Assembly (NCBI RefSeq): GCF_016859285.1
Contig: NC_053400.1
Coordinates: 17,897,046 to 17,961,045 of the forward strand
DNA length: 64,000 nucleotides
DNA from: Xiphias gladius
Taxonomy: Eukaryota > Chordata > Actinopteri > Istiophoriformes > Xiphiidae
Direction: 5' to 3'
The position numbers and the translations under genes were made by a program. The notes under the pieces were generated by a model, which did not search any database, was not told where the DNA came from, and saw only the letters and a list, made by a program, of their open reading frames with translations. Positions 34,440 through 47,045 of this stretch are shown piece by piece; position 1 is the stretch's first letter, and each line of letters starts with the position of its first letter.

Positions 34440-34560
34440 CAGGGTCTCATTGGTTAGCGCTGTAGCCTCTGAGACAGACCTCAGCCGACTGGCAGGGCTC
34501 TTTCTGTCTTCATGTTCCTCCCCATGTCAGTGTGGGTTTCCTCCGAGTCCATTTCAAAAT
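34440..34560 (+). repeat. tRNA-derived SINE-like fragment
   Basis: 'tggttagcgctgtagcctctgagacag' resembles a degenerate A-box region, and 'tcatgttcctccccatgtcagtgtgggtttcctccgagtcc' matches the body of teleost tRNA-derived SINEs (usual form 'gcatgttctccccgtgt..gtgggtttcctcc'). It is too degenerate and truncated to be a tRNA gene. Confidence 0.6.
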
Positions 34561-34854
34561 AAACGTAATGCCTTTTTAGCTGTTGTAGTTGGTATTACAT
34601 GCAAAAATGAATGATCGATGTTTAAAGAAAGCAGGATTGTCTTTAGTGATACTTAAAAGCTTTGTCTAAAATCACTCTTTATTTACTAAAGATTACACTA
34701 TATTTATCCATTTTGAGTGTTGTAATTTTGTCAAATGTATGCACTATATACTGCTCTCCAGTCCATTATATGTACATTACTTTCTGCAAACAATTCCCAA
34801 AAGCTGTCACATTTTATAGGAAAGATGTGAAAATATTGTACTGATGTGCGGCTC

Positions 34855-34960
34855 TACACCCATCAGTACAGATAGTCTGTACAGAACTTTGTGCAAATCC
34901 ATGCAGTAGACGTTGAGATGTTTCAGTCTGGACCAAAGTGGTGGAGCAGCTGACTGACGG
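34855..34960 (+). repeat. Fragment of the 'TGCTAACATGCT' repeat (distal part)
   Basis: 'gcaaatccatgcagtagacgttgagatgtttcagtctggaccaaagtggtgga' matches the distal segment of this family. Confidence 0.6.
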
Positions 34961-37900
34961 GAGAGGACTCACTCTGACTCTCTTTTCTTCTCAATGTTGT
35001 GCTGCAGAGATGCCCAGCACCTGGCGGAACACCTGCTTTGGCAGTGACAGTGTCAATCAACCGACCAGCTAACATGAAGGGAAATAAATTCACTGAAGTG
35101 ATCAAGTTAGATGGAACAGCTTTGTTCAACAGTCAAATGTGTGACCTGACAAACCCAATTAACATATCCCATATCAGAGTTTTTAATTGTCACCCAGAGT
35201 TTTGACTTAAAGGAATGGTTTGTCATTCTGCGAAACACACGTCACTTTCTTGCTGAGAGTATGATGAGAAGATTGAGACCACTCAGTCCGTTAAATATGT
35301 AGCTGGACTGGGAAAAAAAACAAAAACTATTCTTTTAAAAGGTGACTCTTGTCCCAAAAATGAGGATTTGAGACTTGACTTGGACCAGCTGCTGTTACTT
35401 GACTGCCTAAAATCTCAATTTTACTTGAGACGTAAAAGCAAAAACCTGATCAGGTTGGACCTGTGTGAATCCTGGAGCAAAAGAGAAATTAATAGCACAG
35501 GGCAGGCCTTGCAGAGCTGTGCAAAACACCTCACAATTGTAACTATTAGGCTTATCTCCCTGACAGGATGGAGAAAACAATGAATAGAACACACAAATGG
35601 AGTATACTGGTTATTTTGTTATGCTGAGGATGTTTTGAGGAATGTTGTACTTTCTTTACAGCAACCCAATTTATTTCTCTCACGGATTAGTGATCGTAGT
35701 TACAAAGCCAGTCTAACAAGTAAGACTGCTTCCCCCAAAATGAGATCAGAGACAAATGCTTGACTGAGCTGAATTCCTCTGATGAACACTTCCTGCTCTG
35801 CAGGGACCACTCTCCCCACAAGTTTATCCCTGCTGCCTTGTTTTAGTTGCATAATGAGAATTTGGCTTCACCTGATGTGTCAACATCTTTTCTCTGTAGA
35901 CAGCAGAGCAAGTGGCGAGTCTCCATTCAACAGTGATGTGAAAATAAAAACACTAGGAGAATCAGTGTAACATTTATATCAGCCAAAAACACTGCTATTA
36001 TTGAGCTTTAGTGCATTTTATCACGTTTACTGACAGTCCTTGCCTGAAGGTTTATTACTCTCAATATGCATCTGATTCATTATTGGCTTTCTTTTCACTT
36101 TTTTATTTACCATCTTAACAGCTTTAACAGGGTGTCTATTGTTTTGTTTCCTTCTGTGTCAGCAGACTGACCTTTTATAGCCACATATATACATATATAA
36201 TGATACAACATATTTTTATTGTATTTTTACTTTCACAAGTTCACCCAGCGATCACTTCATCCACACAGATTGGACTGCATCAGCTGCCGAGACATAAACA
36301 TTGGATTGCAGTTGTGTGTTAGTGGGTGTGTGTGCATATCTGGAAAGGCCAGAGTGGCGACAGAATAATATTGCACTGAGGAAGGATTGCATTCCTGCTA
36401 CAGAATACTACCCAATCACTTGAGTCAATCACACACACACTCCCTTTGTCTGTTTCACGCTCACACTTCCTTTTTACCAAACCTCACCATTTTGGCACTG
36501 ACATTTTAAAGAGTCTCACGGTAGCCAATATTTATTTGCTTTCTGCTCCTGTTTTGCATTTAAAGAATGGGGAAATCTCAATCTTAATCTTTAATATGTA
36601 TTAATCTGACAGATTTGAATTGTTTTTGTGGTTGATGGTGTTGCTGGAGTTGGACAAACAGGGAGACAGAATAGTGGAATATGACTTGCTGACTCTGCTC
36701 TCTGGTCCAGTTTTCAATTTTAATCCACAATATTACAAGAGCAGAAACTATAGAGTTATTAAACTGACAAAATGAAAACCTTAAACTGACCTTTGGTGAG
36801 TTTTGGGTGTATCTACAGGTTGACCCAAAATACTAACCTATATCAGGAATGTCCAAAAGGGCAAAAAAACAATGAGCTGAAAACAGGAGACCACAACCAA
36901 ACAGATTAGAGATTTATCCCTCTTTTGACCTACTAAGATGAGAGTTTGTATTGTGTTTTACTTAGATTCTGTTTTAGTCTTTTCACAAGAAATACAAAAG
37001 TGATGCTTTCCCGCCTTAAAACCAAGACGTGTTAACTACAAAAAGGTGAAACAGAAGTAAATGCTGTTGTTAAAAGCATTAATGTGCACCTTGTTGGAGG
37101 ACTGTTACTTCCAACAACTACAAAAATGAGATTCCTCTAGTTCACAAATTTAATTTCTGCTATGAAAATTTGACGCTGCTGATACCGGGTTACATCATGA
37201 ATTATTGTACACCAGTTTTAGAGGCGGATTGCAGATTTGTTGTAGCTCATATGATTTCCTGGTAAGTTTTATTGTTGTCTGTAACATTTGAAGTGAACGT
37301 ACTGCAGGTCTGCAGATCATTTCCACCTTAACCTCATCCACCATCTGGTCAGTTTTTCAGTAAAAGGTGCTGGAGGCAAAAGCATGTGTGGATGATGCCT
37401 CCAGAAACTCTAGTGTCTGTCTGCAGGCACTGAACCAATCACAAATCTACCTAACATATCCACCAGTGCCTGTGTTACACAAGGTAAAGCAGCTGTGAAA
37501 TGATCGTGTTGGAAGCGGGGCTGAGCAAAATGAACAACTGGGAGATAGTGGTACGAGTACAGACATATCACGAGTACTATGACAACCGCAACAGTTATGG
37601 GACAATTATCAGATACACGGGATGTAAAGTATTTCTTGTGCCTTAATCCTTGGCAAGTGCTGGAGTAGAGGTTCAATTCAAAGTCGAACTGCAGAATCAC
37701 GACACCACGCGGGTGCATTAGCAAACATCAGACTGTGCCAGTGTATTGTATATCTGTAGTCCCACCATACAGGCACCGCACTTGTCACTACAGCATCAAG
37801 TTAACCCCGATTATCTTTATCACTATCACTAGACAGTTTGGGAACCACTGGTTTAGGCAAATAAAAGCTGAGTAAAGTCTGACAACATGGAGCGGTGCCA

Positions 37901-40207
37901 GTTAAACTGAAATATCCTAAGATGACCGCTTTACAGATGGCAAATCTTACCTCAACCAAAGTTACATTTTCGCCCCAACAGTGGTAACAATATAGGAATT
38001 GCTTGACAATAGTATTGATCAATAGAAAGGTCTTCTCCAGTGCACCTGCATGAGAAGTGCATCTGCAAAGGATCTCAGAATAGCAAAGTGGTCTCTCCAG
38101 TTTTCATCCACTTCTCAGTTTTGTTGTCTAGTGTCTAATGAGCATGACTGCCTCACAGAGCTGCCATCGAAGATGTGGACTTTTGGTTTTGTTTCTGAAA
38201 AAGTATCTCAATATATTTTCCATTGTGAGAAACAAAAATATTTTTGGTAATCTATAGTCAAACTGTTTTCTCATATCTCAATATTGTGAATAACTAGAAT
38301 TTAGTAGGGAACTAAAACAAACCTTTTTTTTTTTTTTTTTAACCACAGCATGTTGTCTTTATTTCAGAGAAGGCAAATTCATCTTTTTTTGCGTGATTTC
38401 AAAGCATGTTTGAGCAAACAAAGACTTTCTGTAGGGACACCAGGCTCGCCCCAATAGCGACCAATATGCAAATTTCCTCATTTTCACAGGGTTAGAAGCT
38501 GTTGTGACATTTCAGCTTCTTCAAAGAACAGAAAACTTTGACTTCATATCATTTATCAGTGCAAATTGCATAATTGTTATTTTTGTATGAAAATAATCTC
38601 TTCAGTAACATCAAACTGATATTAAAAACCAGAACAAAATAATTTTAAAAAACTACAAATAAACAAAAACAGCATATTTTTCTTAAAGCTAATGTGTATA
38701 TATATGTATGTTTCTTTTTTTCAATCGCTCCCTAATTGTAGAGACCATGCAGTGTACAAGATTTTAGTGCACTCACACTGTCCTTTCATATTAGGATAGA
38801 AACTTTACAGTAAGTTGGCTACAGGCTGCATGATGGCTTAAAGATTAAAAAACAATCCCCAACATCCTGGGATGAAATAATGTGTTGTTAAAGACAACAG
38901 GCACTTTAGGGTAAACCCCAGGCTCTGTGCTAACATGGATTTCAACACAAAGCAGCTGTGACTGACAGGAGGTCTGGTGCTGAGGGTTGGACCGTTGTTT
39001 ATCCAAACTCCCCAAAAGCCTCAGTAAATTTAGGCACGGATGAGTTCCGCTGATCTAGTTCTGAAGGCAATCATGCATTTTCATGCACTGCCAGTTTGTA
39101 TCATCAGACAGTGCTGTTCTCGCCTGCAGGTCGTTGGTTGCTGTATCCGCAGCACACTTCAATTGGCAGAACTAAAATAAGAACTAAGATCCTTTTGAAC
39201 TAACTAACTGAGAACTAACTGGTGATATATCAGCATATATGAAGTTTAGAAATAGTGTCACCATTATACAATTTGACAGCACTGACAAGTTTATTTTTCA
39301 GCTTACCAATAACAATATACTGTTATTGGATTTTTTTTAATTCTGAAATATCAATAGAGGCATTCAACTCAAAATTCCAATATCGGTCAGGCTCTTATCT
39401 GCATTTTTAAATTTGAATTTTAAATTTATCTTGTTGCGTCTGTTGATAAATACATGATGGAACAATTATGAGTGCTTTTAAACAATTGATGTAAGGCCTC
39501 CAAAAAACTGACTATATGTGATAGATGTGTCCTGACGAATGTACTAACCATTTTGCAGGTTATTTGTCTTTAGCTGTTAAATAAGAAAAACATCTTCAGA
39601 GAGATACATATCATAAAAAGGGTGCATTTTGTAAAGAGACCGAACAACAATCTTTTTAGGCCAATACTGATGATTGATTTTTGATGTTTAATGGTAGTCT
39701 TATAAGGATACATTAGCAAAATTTTTTTTTTTTATGATAAACATCAAATAATGACAAATCTTTAACAAAGATCCCTCAAATTTTGGTGAAAAATATTTGT
39801 GACTAGGATATGTATTGAACAGGACATTTTACCGGTTGAAAAATAAACTAGTCAGTGCTCTCTAGTAGACAAACCATGTAAGTATGCTAATTTAAAAGAA
39901 TTAGTGCCCTTTCAAAGTTTGCCTGCATGACACCATCCAATAAAAGTAAACAGTCAGAGATTTTAATTTTTACACTATTACAGTGAGTCCATGAAGTAGC
40001 CCTTGGTACTGTATACGACACTTCATTACAAGAACTGGAGGAAAAAAACAACATCCTTAACAAATAAACAGCATTGAAAACTTCAGTTGAGACCATCTCT
40101 GCTGGGGATCATCTCTGCTGGGGATCACCATCATTAGACTTCAACATACTGAAACCTGTCCTGAAGCAATGGCATATGTCTGAGAGTCACAGCCCCTATA
40201 ACCTGCA

Positions 40208-41257
40208 CTATGACTGCATGAGCAGATGCAGCTTTTGTTGGATAATTTCAGAGTTCATGGTCCACAGGAACTCTGTCAGTCCCCCAGTGAGCAGCTCCTC
40301 CATGGGAACAAACTGCAGAACCTGTCTGTCCCAGCCAGAAGACTGACTTTTATCCTCCTCTCCTCTTAACAGCTGACTCATGCAGTCATGGACGTCAGTG
40401 AGAAAAGGGAGTATTCGAGCAGCAGCTTCAGGGCAGAAGCCAGCACACACAAGCAATGTCCCGACTACGCCAGAGGCGGGCGGACACCTGAACGTCACTG
40501 AGCGAAAACACACATGCAGGCAGAGCACAACAGCTGCTGTGACACGGGTGAGGGCAGAAAACACAGGCAGCAGCAGAGCATCCCCCGAGTTCAGGGTCTG
40601 CAGGGAAAACACAACACAGCCTAAGAGCTGCTGCTGGTACAGCGGCTCCCCATCGTGCAGTGTGATGCAGCCTCTTTGAGGATATGAAGGCTCTGCAGAA
40701 AATGTTAAGACTAAATCCCCAATTTGGCTCTCACAGGCACCCCACACTGAGCGGCTGCCAAACACCATACACTGCCTCTTCTTGTTGTTCCCATCACTGT
40801 CGCCTTTGAAGACGCAAATACCTGCAACGCTGGACAAGATGGAGGCTGTGCAAACCACATGGCAAGAGTCACAGGGAGGTACACGAGTCCAGTCTACTAC
40901 TGTGTCTATCAGGGCTTCATTCAGGTGGTTTAATAGGCCTCCTTCACAGAACGGAGAGTTTCTGAGTGCAGGCAGTGCCGCCCCGACGATAACGTACCAT
41001 GAATCCACGTGACACTCGGACAGGGGGCCTTCCAACACGCAGCCTGTCCCACCGGCCTCAGTGCAGTGTCTCTGTATCCAGGTGGCATGGTAACCCCGCT
41101 TGATACGCTCCCTCCAGGTCAGGGTCTGCAGCTCCCGCCGCTCATTAAAGGAGCCTGTTTGCTTCGTCTGCCCCAGAGGTCGGCCCGCTGAGACGCTGCA
41201 GCAGGCGGGACTCACCGTGTTACGGGAGATCCATCGGCTCCGTGGGAGGAAGCTCAC
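40208..41257 (-). CDS. cmtr2: cmtr2 coding exon 2 (residues 418-766 and stop)
   Basis: Begins VSFLPRSRWISRNTVSPACC directly after a TTTGTAG acceptor and stays open for 349 codons to a stop at 40208-40210. It carries the catalytically inactive C-terminal domain, including SECHVDSWYVIVGAALPALR and FVPMEELLTGGLTEFLWTMN. Confidence 0.95.
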   Translation of the reverse strand: MSFLPRSRWISRNTVSPACCSVSAGRPLGQTKQTGSFNERRELQTLTWRERIKRGYHATWIQRHCTEAGGTGCVLEGPLSECHVDSWYVIVGAALPALRNSPFCEGGLLNHLNEALIDTVVDWTRVPPCDSCHVVCTASILSSVAGICVFKGDSDGNNKKRQCMVFGSRSVWGACESQIGDLVLTFSAEPSYPQRGCITLHDGEPLYQQQLLGCVVFSLQTLNSGDALLLPVFSALTRVTAAVVLCLHVCFRSVTFRCPPASGVVGTLLVCAGFCPEAAARILPFLTDVHDCMSQLLRGEEDKSQSSGWDRQVLQFVPMEELLTGGLTEFLWTMNSEIIQQKLHLLMQS

Positions 41258-42984
41258 CTACAAACAGAGAGAAACTCGATCAAGTTGAAACTCAGACTTT
41301 CTGAAAGTGTTTACTGTCAGCTAAAATGAAACCTGAGACTGATGTTGGATTTATTTGTATTTGAGCACAAAAAACTGCATATCAGAACCTAAAGTGCCTT
41401 CCAAGGGTATATAATACTTTGAATCTAAATTAGTTACAGAAATACAGTTTCTACCATGAAAATTATCTGCAACTCTATTGCAGACTGCCAAGGAGAAATT
41501 AAAGATTTTGTATTTCATACAGATTGAAGATAAAGTTTATTTTTTAAAAAGTCCTATTCAAAAACATGGGAATAGCTAATTTCGTCATGTCATGTCCTTG
41601 AACATGCCTAAAGCAGAGAGGGGTGAATACTTGCTGAAGCTACTTTCTAACAGCTACTAAATGGACCTTTAGGTGAAATTGTTTGTCAGCTGATGTTTCA
41701 AAGGTCCGGACTGAACTTTGACAGACCTCCTACCTGGAATCGCTGCAGGTATTCGTGAGCCGTACAGTCCCTGATGTGGTCGAGCCGCTGCCTCTGCTCT
41801 GTGCTGATACCTTCAAACAGTCGCAGATTTTCTGTAATAGTCTCCACCTGCAGCATGTGGAAGTAAGAGCACACTTCTTCATGCTGTCTCAGAAACGACT
41901 CTGGAATAAGTGCATTTGGGAAAAGTGCCTCTCGGTCAGCCAGATGTGGCCCATAATTACGAATGAGTTTTGAGAGCAAAGGCCGCACAGCTTCCTTGCC
42001 GTCATAGTTCAGACACACAACATAAACCTCAGAGTTGCCTGCCTTGCTGGTGGCGGGTTTGAAGACGTTAACAGACTGGAAACAGCAGTTGAGCAAGTAG
42101 AGTAAGCAGACGGAGGAGTGCTCATATAACGTGAACATTTTCAGCACAAAGGAGCCACCAGGGCTCAGGAGCAGCAGTGCAGCTGTGACCTCGCAGTAAT
42201 GCAGTGACGCAACCAGCGCCTCCTGCTCATCCGGGTTCTCCTGGCAGTCAAAACTACCATCTGCAGTCACTATGTCAACTCTACGCATGTTAGAAACAAA
42301 CACCTGAAGCTCCAGCAAGTGTTTCTGGAGCATGAGGTTTCCTGTGTTATCTGAGCCAAAGAACCACCAGGGCAGTGTGTTAGCGATTAACCGGTCATCT
42401 GCAATGGTCGTGCTCCCCCCGTTGGCCTCGTGGTAAGGGTTGAGAGTGTTGGCGGCCCAACTCCAGTCACAGTAGCGTGTGGATTCGCTGGTTTTGATGT
42501 AGTGGTTCAGAGCGGCTATAAAGGCCCCTGGAGCTTCACACAGGTGGACAGTGTTCAGCTCTCCACTCTGAAGAGCCTCCTGTGGAAGAAGAATATAGGT
42601 TCCCAGGATCTCGTAGAATTTGCACCAGGCCTGAGTGCAGACCTCAGCGTTGGCAGCAGAACGTACGGCAACGATCACCTTCCCGGCTCGATTGGTGGAA
42701 TTGGTGTGCTGATGCCAGACCTGGACATTCTTGTCACTGAGCTGGTTTTTTACAGCGTTCAGCGACACCTTCAGGGCCTGCAGCCGGCAATGCTCCTCCG
42801 CTGGGTGTCTGAGAGCAACATTCGGATCGGGGATACACCAGTCCCCATTGGACGGTTTCACATAGGTTCTAACTTTAATAAAAAGACCTTGAATTTCAGC
42901 CAGTGTTTCAGGGTCAACTGCCACCATATGGTTGAAATGCTGCGGCTTGCCGACTTTCCTCCTGGTCCCATTGCCTGAGCTCAT
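40208..42984 (-). CDS. cmtr2: cmtr2: cap-specific mRNA (nucleoside-2'-O-)-methyltransferase 2, two coding exons
   Basis: CMTR2 (FTSJD1) uses S-adenosylmethionine to methylate the ribose 2'-O of the second transcribed nucleotide of capped RNAs (cap2). Coding exons 41734-42984 and 40208-41257 join in phase 0 (TTCCAG|GTAGGA...TTTGTAG|GTGAGC) to give 766 residues, close to the human protein (about 770). The N-terminal RrmJ/FtsJ-type domain shows the SAM-binding motif HLCEAPGAFIAALN (147-160), TADGSFDCQ (240-248, with D242) and FVLKMF (279-284, with K282), a pattern fitting the K-D-K-E 2'-O-methyltransferase catalytic tetrad; K102 in RAGKV is the likely first lysine. The C-terminal half (418-766) matches the inactive second methyltransferase-like domain, ending QVLQFVPMEELLTGGLTEFL near the C-terminus. 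I use the ATG at 42984 (MSSGNGTRRK...); an in-frame GTG three codons upstream follows a splice acceptor and is 5' UTR. Confidence 0.97.
41258..41733 (-). other. cmtr2: Intron interrupting the cmtr2 coding sequence
   Basis: A 476-bp phase-0 intron with consensus ends (GTAGGA...TTTGTAG). If retained, the frame runs only 11 more residues before a stop, so it must be removed for full-length protein. Confidence 0.85.
41734..42984 (-). CDS. cmtr2: cmtr2 coding exon 1 (residues 1-417, catalytic domain)
   Basis: 417 codons from ATG 42984 to ...EYLQRFQ at the GTAGGA donor. It contains the complete catalytic Rossmann-fold methyltransferase domain. A 182-codon antisense frame (42430-42978) is a shadow. 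Confidence 0.96.
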
Positions 42985-42993
42985 CCTCCACAC

Positions 42994-45489
42994 CTGTTGT
43001 AGGAGAACAACGAGGAGTTAGACATGCACTGATTTAAAAAATCCACTTTCTGTTTTGATGTAACCCGCCGGACCTGCTTACAGTGCATGGCAAAGAAACA
43101 GACTCGATCTTTAAGGAAAAAAAATGTGCAATCTGCAGTACATTTCACAGTGAATTATACCAAGGCTTAGCTCTGCAACCCTTTATTTTTTCTACATGCA
43201 TGAGTGGTGTTGAATTACAAATGTCGACCCATTGTGACGTGGTGCCCTCAGGCAACAGGGCAGACTGTGAATACTGGTGATTACCTCAAAAGACTGAGGC
43301 TTCAACCACTCAGAATAACAAGAGATTTTCTACATCACTACTAAAACACACAGTCTCTACAGTTATCTTAAAAAATGTGTTGCTTAACTTTAAGAAACCA
43401 CGTACCTCAACATTGTCAGCTGTTCATGAGCTAAGGAAAACAGTCCAGTTTTCAGCTTTGTGATGATGCATTTTTCAGATAATCCAATGAATTTTTTAAA
43501 TGAAAATTTCCCCAACTCAAAATGGAATGCTTAATTCTTCCGTTTTTCTGAAAATTTCAAAATCACTTTATTTGGAGGTACATTTTCACAAGACAGTGAC
43601 ATTATGTTTGTTTACCACGGTGTGGGTGACGCAGGAGCATGGGCTTTAAAAAACTATATCCAGGTCAATCTGTAATGGCAAGACATTTTACTAAGCCATA
43701 TTAAACTTCATCATGGTGTGCTAGAAATTATTTTTAACAATTCATGTAATTATTGAGCAATCTCTAATTCATGACATAAAAATAATTTACAGTCAGAATC
43801 ATATTAACCCCAGAGCTAATTCTCCGCTCCTGTGCACATGATTTAGATGACAACACTGGACAGGAGAACATATTTCTAGGATATTTCTTGATTAGTCTGA
43901 AGTGTCTCAGTGATGAATGGCAATATACGGCATATATCTAACGACAGCACATTCATCAACTATTCATCGTAAATCACTCTGATAAGCACTGCTGCTGTGT
44001 ATGAAAGTCACCCGCTCTGTGCTGTGTTTCTGCTGTTGTTATCTTAAACTAACAAGAAAAACAGTCTGATGTTACTGTTTTATCCATGAAAGAGATGCAG
44101 AGAGGCAATTAAATACAGTCAGAGAGTTGAGATCAGTGTAACACTGTAACACAAGACTGCATCTTCACAGATGTGCTGTAAGATTATAAAGAATCTGTGA
44201 GAGCTGGGCTGTAGCTCATTAAATACAACCCTAAGGTAAAAATCAACTCACAAACGAACATTAAGTTAGAATTACCTACATGCTTTTTAGCCATAGGTAA
44301 GTTGAAATAAAATTTATAGTAAACAATTAGTTGATTCATTGTCTTGTTGAATGACAGAAAATTGATCAATTAATTATAACAATAGTTTTAAGTTATTTGC
44401 CAAATAAAAATGCCAAACATTTGTACGATCCAGCTTCTCAAACGTGAGAATTTGCAGCTTTTCTCTATCCAACATCATTATAAGCTAAATACCTTTTTGT
44501 TTTGTTGTTTTGTTTGTTTGTTTTTGTTAATACAATACAAGCAACTACAAGGTGAGACCTTGGGCTCTAAACACCTGTGATAGGGCTTTATCATTATTTC
44601 CTGCCATTTTATTAAGTAAGAATTTAATCCAATTAGAATGAAAACATACATTGGTTTAATTAAAATCTAAATCCATGTTTATTCCATTCCAATGATTTTC
44701 AGTATTTCAGCGGAACAAAACGCTGCACTTTTCCGACATAATGAGATCTCATGTTGTGACAGATTTTTGTCAAATTAAATTTATCATTCACACCATATGA
44801 CAATTTTGTCATAACGAGGAAGCAGAGTGAGTGAATTATCACCCACTGAATCACTGTCTAGCCTGAGTGATAGTCGTAGCTGTATCACAGATTCAGTCAT
44901 AATTGTGTTTCTTCGCCCAAGAAACACAATGGGATGGTTGAAATTCGAAACTCTGGCGACATTAAGAACTGGACTGTTACCTCCCAAACTGGATATACGG
45001 TGTGCACGAATCCAGTTTGATCATCTATCTCCTGCACAGTCTGTGGGAAAAACCATTTGCTGCTCACACAATCTGAAACAAATGATTGGTGTGAGGTAAA
45101 AAAAAAAAAAAAAAAAATTCTAATAATAATGAGTGTATGAATAAAACTTTACAACTGTGTTAAGGCAACTAGCCTTAGTCTAGCTGCATGTTTTGGACTG
45201 TAAGGGACAGTGAAAAGACTCCCGTATGATAAATGCTGTTTGTGGAAAACACGAATTTTTGTGATATATATTTTGTTTGCCCCCACTCCGGAGCTGAATG
45301 GGACACTTCCAACAGCGCGGTGCTTATGGCCGAGTTGTGTTTCCTAAAACACGCCGTGGCTGAATTTACTGACACGTGTTGTTCATTAAATTATTTCAGA
45401 GTGACCTCCCAGCCCCTGTGCACAGTCTGTGGAGCTGCCTGTCGATAGCAGGAACACTAACAGCCTGAAAACATGGAATATGAACTCAC
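42994..45489 (-). other. cmtr2: cmtr2 5' UTR intron (about 2.5 kb)
   Basis: The acceptor is CTCCTACAACAG at 42994 onward, 9 nt upstream of the ATG. The proposed donor is GTCCG|GTGAGTT at 45483-45489. It contains a repeat copy (44300-44640), a poly-A run at 45098-45117 and a unique-looking AT-rich segment around 43560-44060. Confidence 0.6.
44300..44640. repeat. Teleost 'ATTAATCG' repeat
   Basis: 'aacaattagttgattcattg', 'gacagaaaattgatcaattaatt', 'aaaaatgccaaacatttg', 'ccagcttctcaaacgtgagaatttgcagcttttctc' and 'aaggtgagaccttgggctct' follow the family consensus order. Confidence 0.75.
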
Positions 45490-45560
45490 CGGACCGTGGC
45501 TGCTGACAGGGAACCGAACCAGGCTTCACGTGACCCAGAAAAACACTGCGCATGCGGCAG
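45490..45560 (-). promoter_or_regulatory. cmtr2: cmtr2 non-coding first exon and promoter (E-box, NRF1-type site)
   Basis: A GC-rich block carries a splice donor (CCG|GTGAGTT, 45483-45489). Just upstream on the minus strand are CACGTGAC (45527-45534, USF/MYC-type E-box) and TGCGCATGCGG (45547-45557, the palindromic NRF1 consensus). A TATA-less, NRF1-driven promoter suits a constitutively expressed RNA-capping enzyme. The transcription start is inferred to lie between 45500 and 45545. Confidence 0.5.
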
Positions 45561-47045
45561 GGGCGACTGGGTGGGGCCTCATTTAAAGGTGCAGGTCGCA
45601 TAATTTTGAGCTTTATTTCCATAAATTAAAATCAAATAAATGACATAAAAATAACAATGGAGATTGATCTGGAGAGATATTTTTTTTTTTAAAAACACCA
45701 AATGGCTTATTCATTACCTCTGTCTAAATGATGTAAAACAAGTGAGCTTAAAGGTTCATTTTACATTATAATTATTATTAGGCATTGTTATTCATCTTCC
45801 ATTCATTTGTCAATTTCCATTCATGGGAAAAACAACATTCGTATTGTCAAAGATAGAGGTGGAAATTTTAATATGCTGTGGAGGACTTAAGGGAAAATCC
45901 AACTTTAATGAACTGGCAAAAATAATTCCATAATATCCCTTCATGTTGCCTAAAAAGTGAGCTCTGCTAGTCAGATATGTTTTCAATGGCGGACGGAAAC
46001 CATGATCATGTCTGCAGCCATCTTATCTTGGGTGTTTGGAAGGATGAAGATAAAATAAGGGAATGACTAAATATATACAGGTCCATGCTGAAGTATTCTG
46101 GTTTTCATTTTACGAGTGAATTCATTAGAACTTGAGTCTCTGGCTATTGAATAAACTGTATGATCCTCTATTCTACAGGATTTGTTTGTGTGTGCATCTT
46201 TCCAGCCAGATTATCCACAGTGAACTGATCTGTGTCATCATGTTATATAATTACTAGAGCTCTCTAGAGTGTGAGCTGAGGAAAAGTTACTTTTGAAATA
46301 GTGTTTTAATGCTACGTTTGAATGGGTTTTATATACTGTTTGTATCTCTGCATTCGCTTTTCTCCCATCTACTTCATATAGATCCCATATGCTGCCTATG
46401 CAAAGGTTATTCAGGCTTTAACAAGAAATACTGTGACTAAGTAAAAGCAGGACGCTCACAGACGGAGTCTCATCCATAAATAATGGACCTTTGGGATTTC
46501 CAGGTGCAATTAGGACTTCCAAAAATGGATGGGTATAAACATTTCATCGGATTTACTGCTATAACAGTGACACCTTGTAATATTAATGTGCGAATTGTGG
46601 CGTTATCTTTCTATTTCTGCCTTAATGTTCCTACGGTGCTGCCCAGATGCAGTATATCAAACTGTGTCATGTGAAGGAAGGCAGTCAATCCAAGCAATTG
46701 GGGGGAGAAGGAACAAATTGTTTTGAAATGCAGGTTAGGAGTTATGGAGATTAATAATCTGAAATCACAAATAATATGAAGCTTGTTTGTTTTAGTAATG
46801 TGCTGCAGTTTTTAAATGGAGTGTTGTGTTTTCTGTGCAACAATGGACAGTTTTGCACTAACAGGTGGTGCTTTCAAGCATCTGCAAGTACATTAGTGAT
46901 ATCATTCTACTACTATCATACAACAAATATTCATTGTTGCTCAACTGAAGTCTGGTTTGTCATTTTATGTTCCTGTTATTTATCTGTATTAACCAGGGGT
47001 CGTTTGAGAGGAAGTATACAGTATGTACATACAGTACTAGCAGGA

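Larger units (their letters stand above)
20581..39900. other. Gene-poor intergenic interval between calb2 promoter and cmtr2 3' end
   Basis: About 19 kb with no intact gene on either strand. It contains the tandem CAG/GAA duplication (21094-21757), large TG microsatellites, several dispersed repeat copies, a nested palindrome (25521-25573), one decayed coiled-coil coding copy (33702-34384) and a SINE fragment (34440-34560). Parts at about 22300-22640 and 25800-26640 look unique and homeodomain/POU-motif rich. Open frames of about 100 codons (for example 29411-29716) have no protein-like features. Confidence 0.65.

Noticed and set aside
34440-34520. Possible tRNA gene
   Set aside because: Only an A-box-like stretch is present, without a foldable cloverleaf. 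The downstream sequence identifies it as a SINE fragment.
42430-42978. 182-codon plus-strand frame
   Set aside because: It is antisense to the catalytic exon of cmtr2, which has clear family homology. It is a shadow frame.
42985-42993. N-terminal extension of cmtr2 by three codons (from a GTG)
   Set aside because: It begins immediately after a splice acceptor and has no ATG; the first ATG is at 42984.
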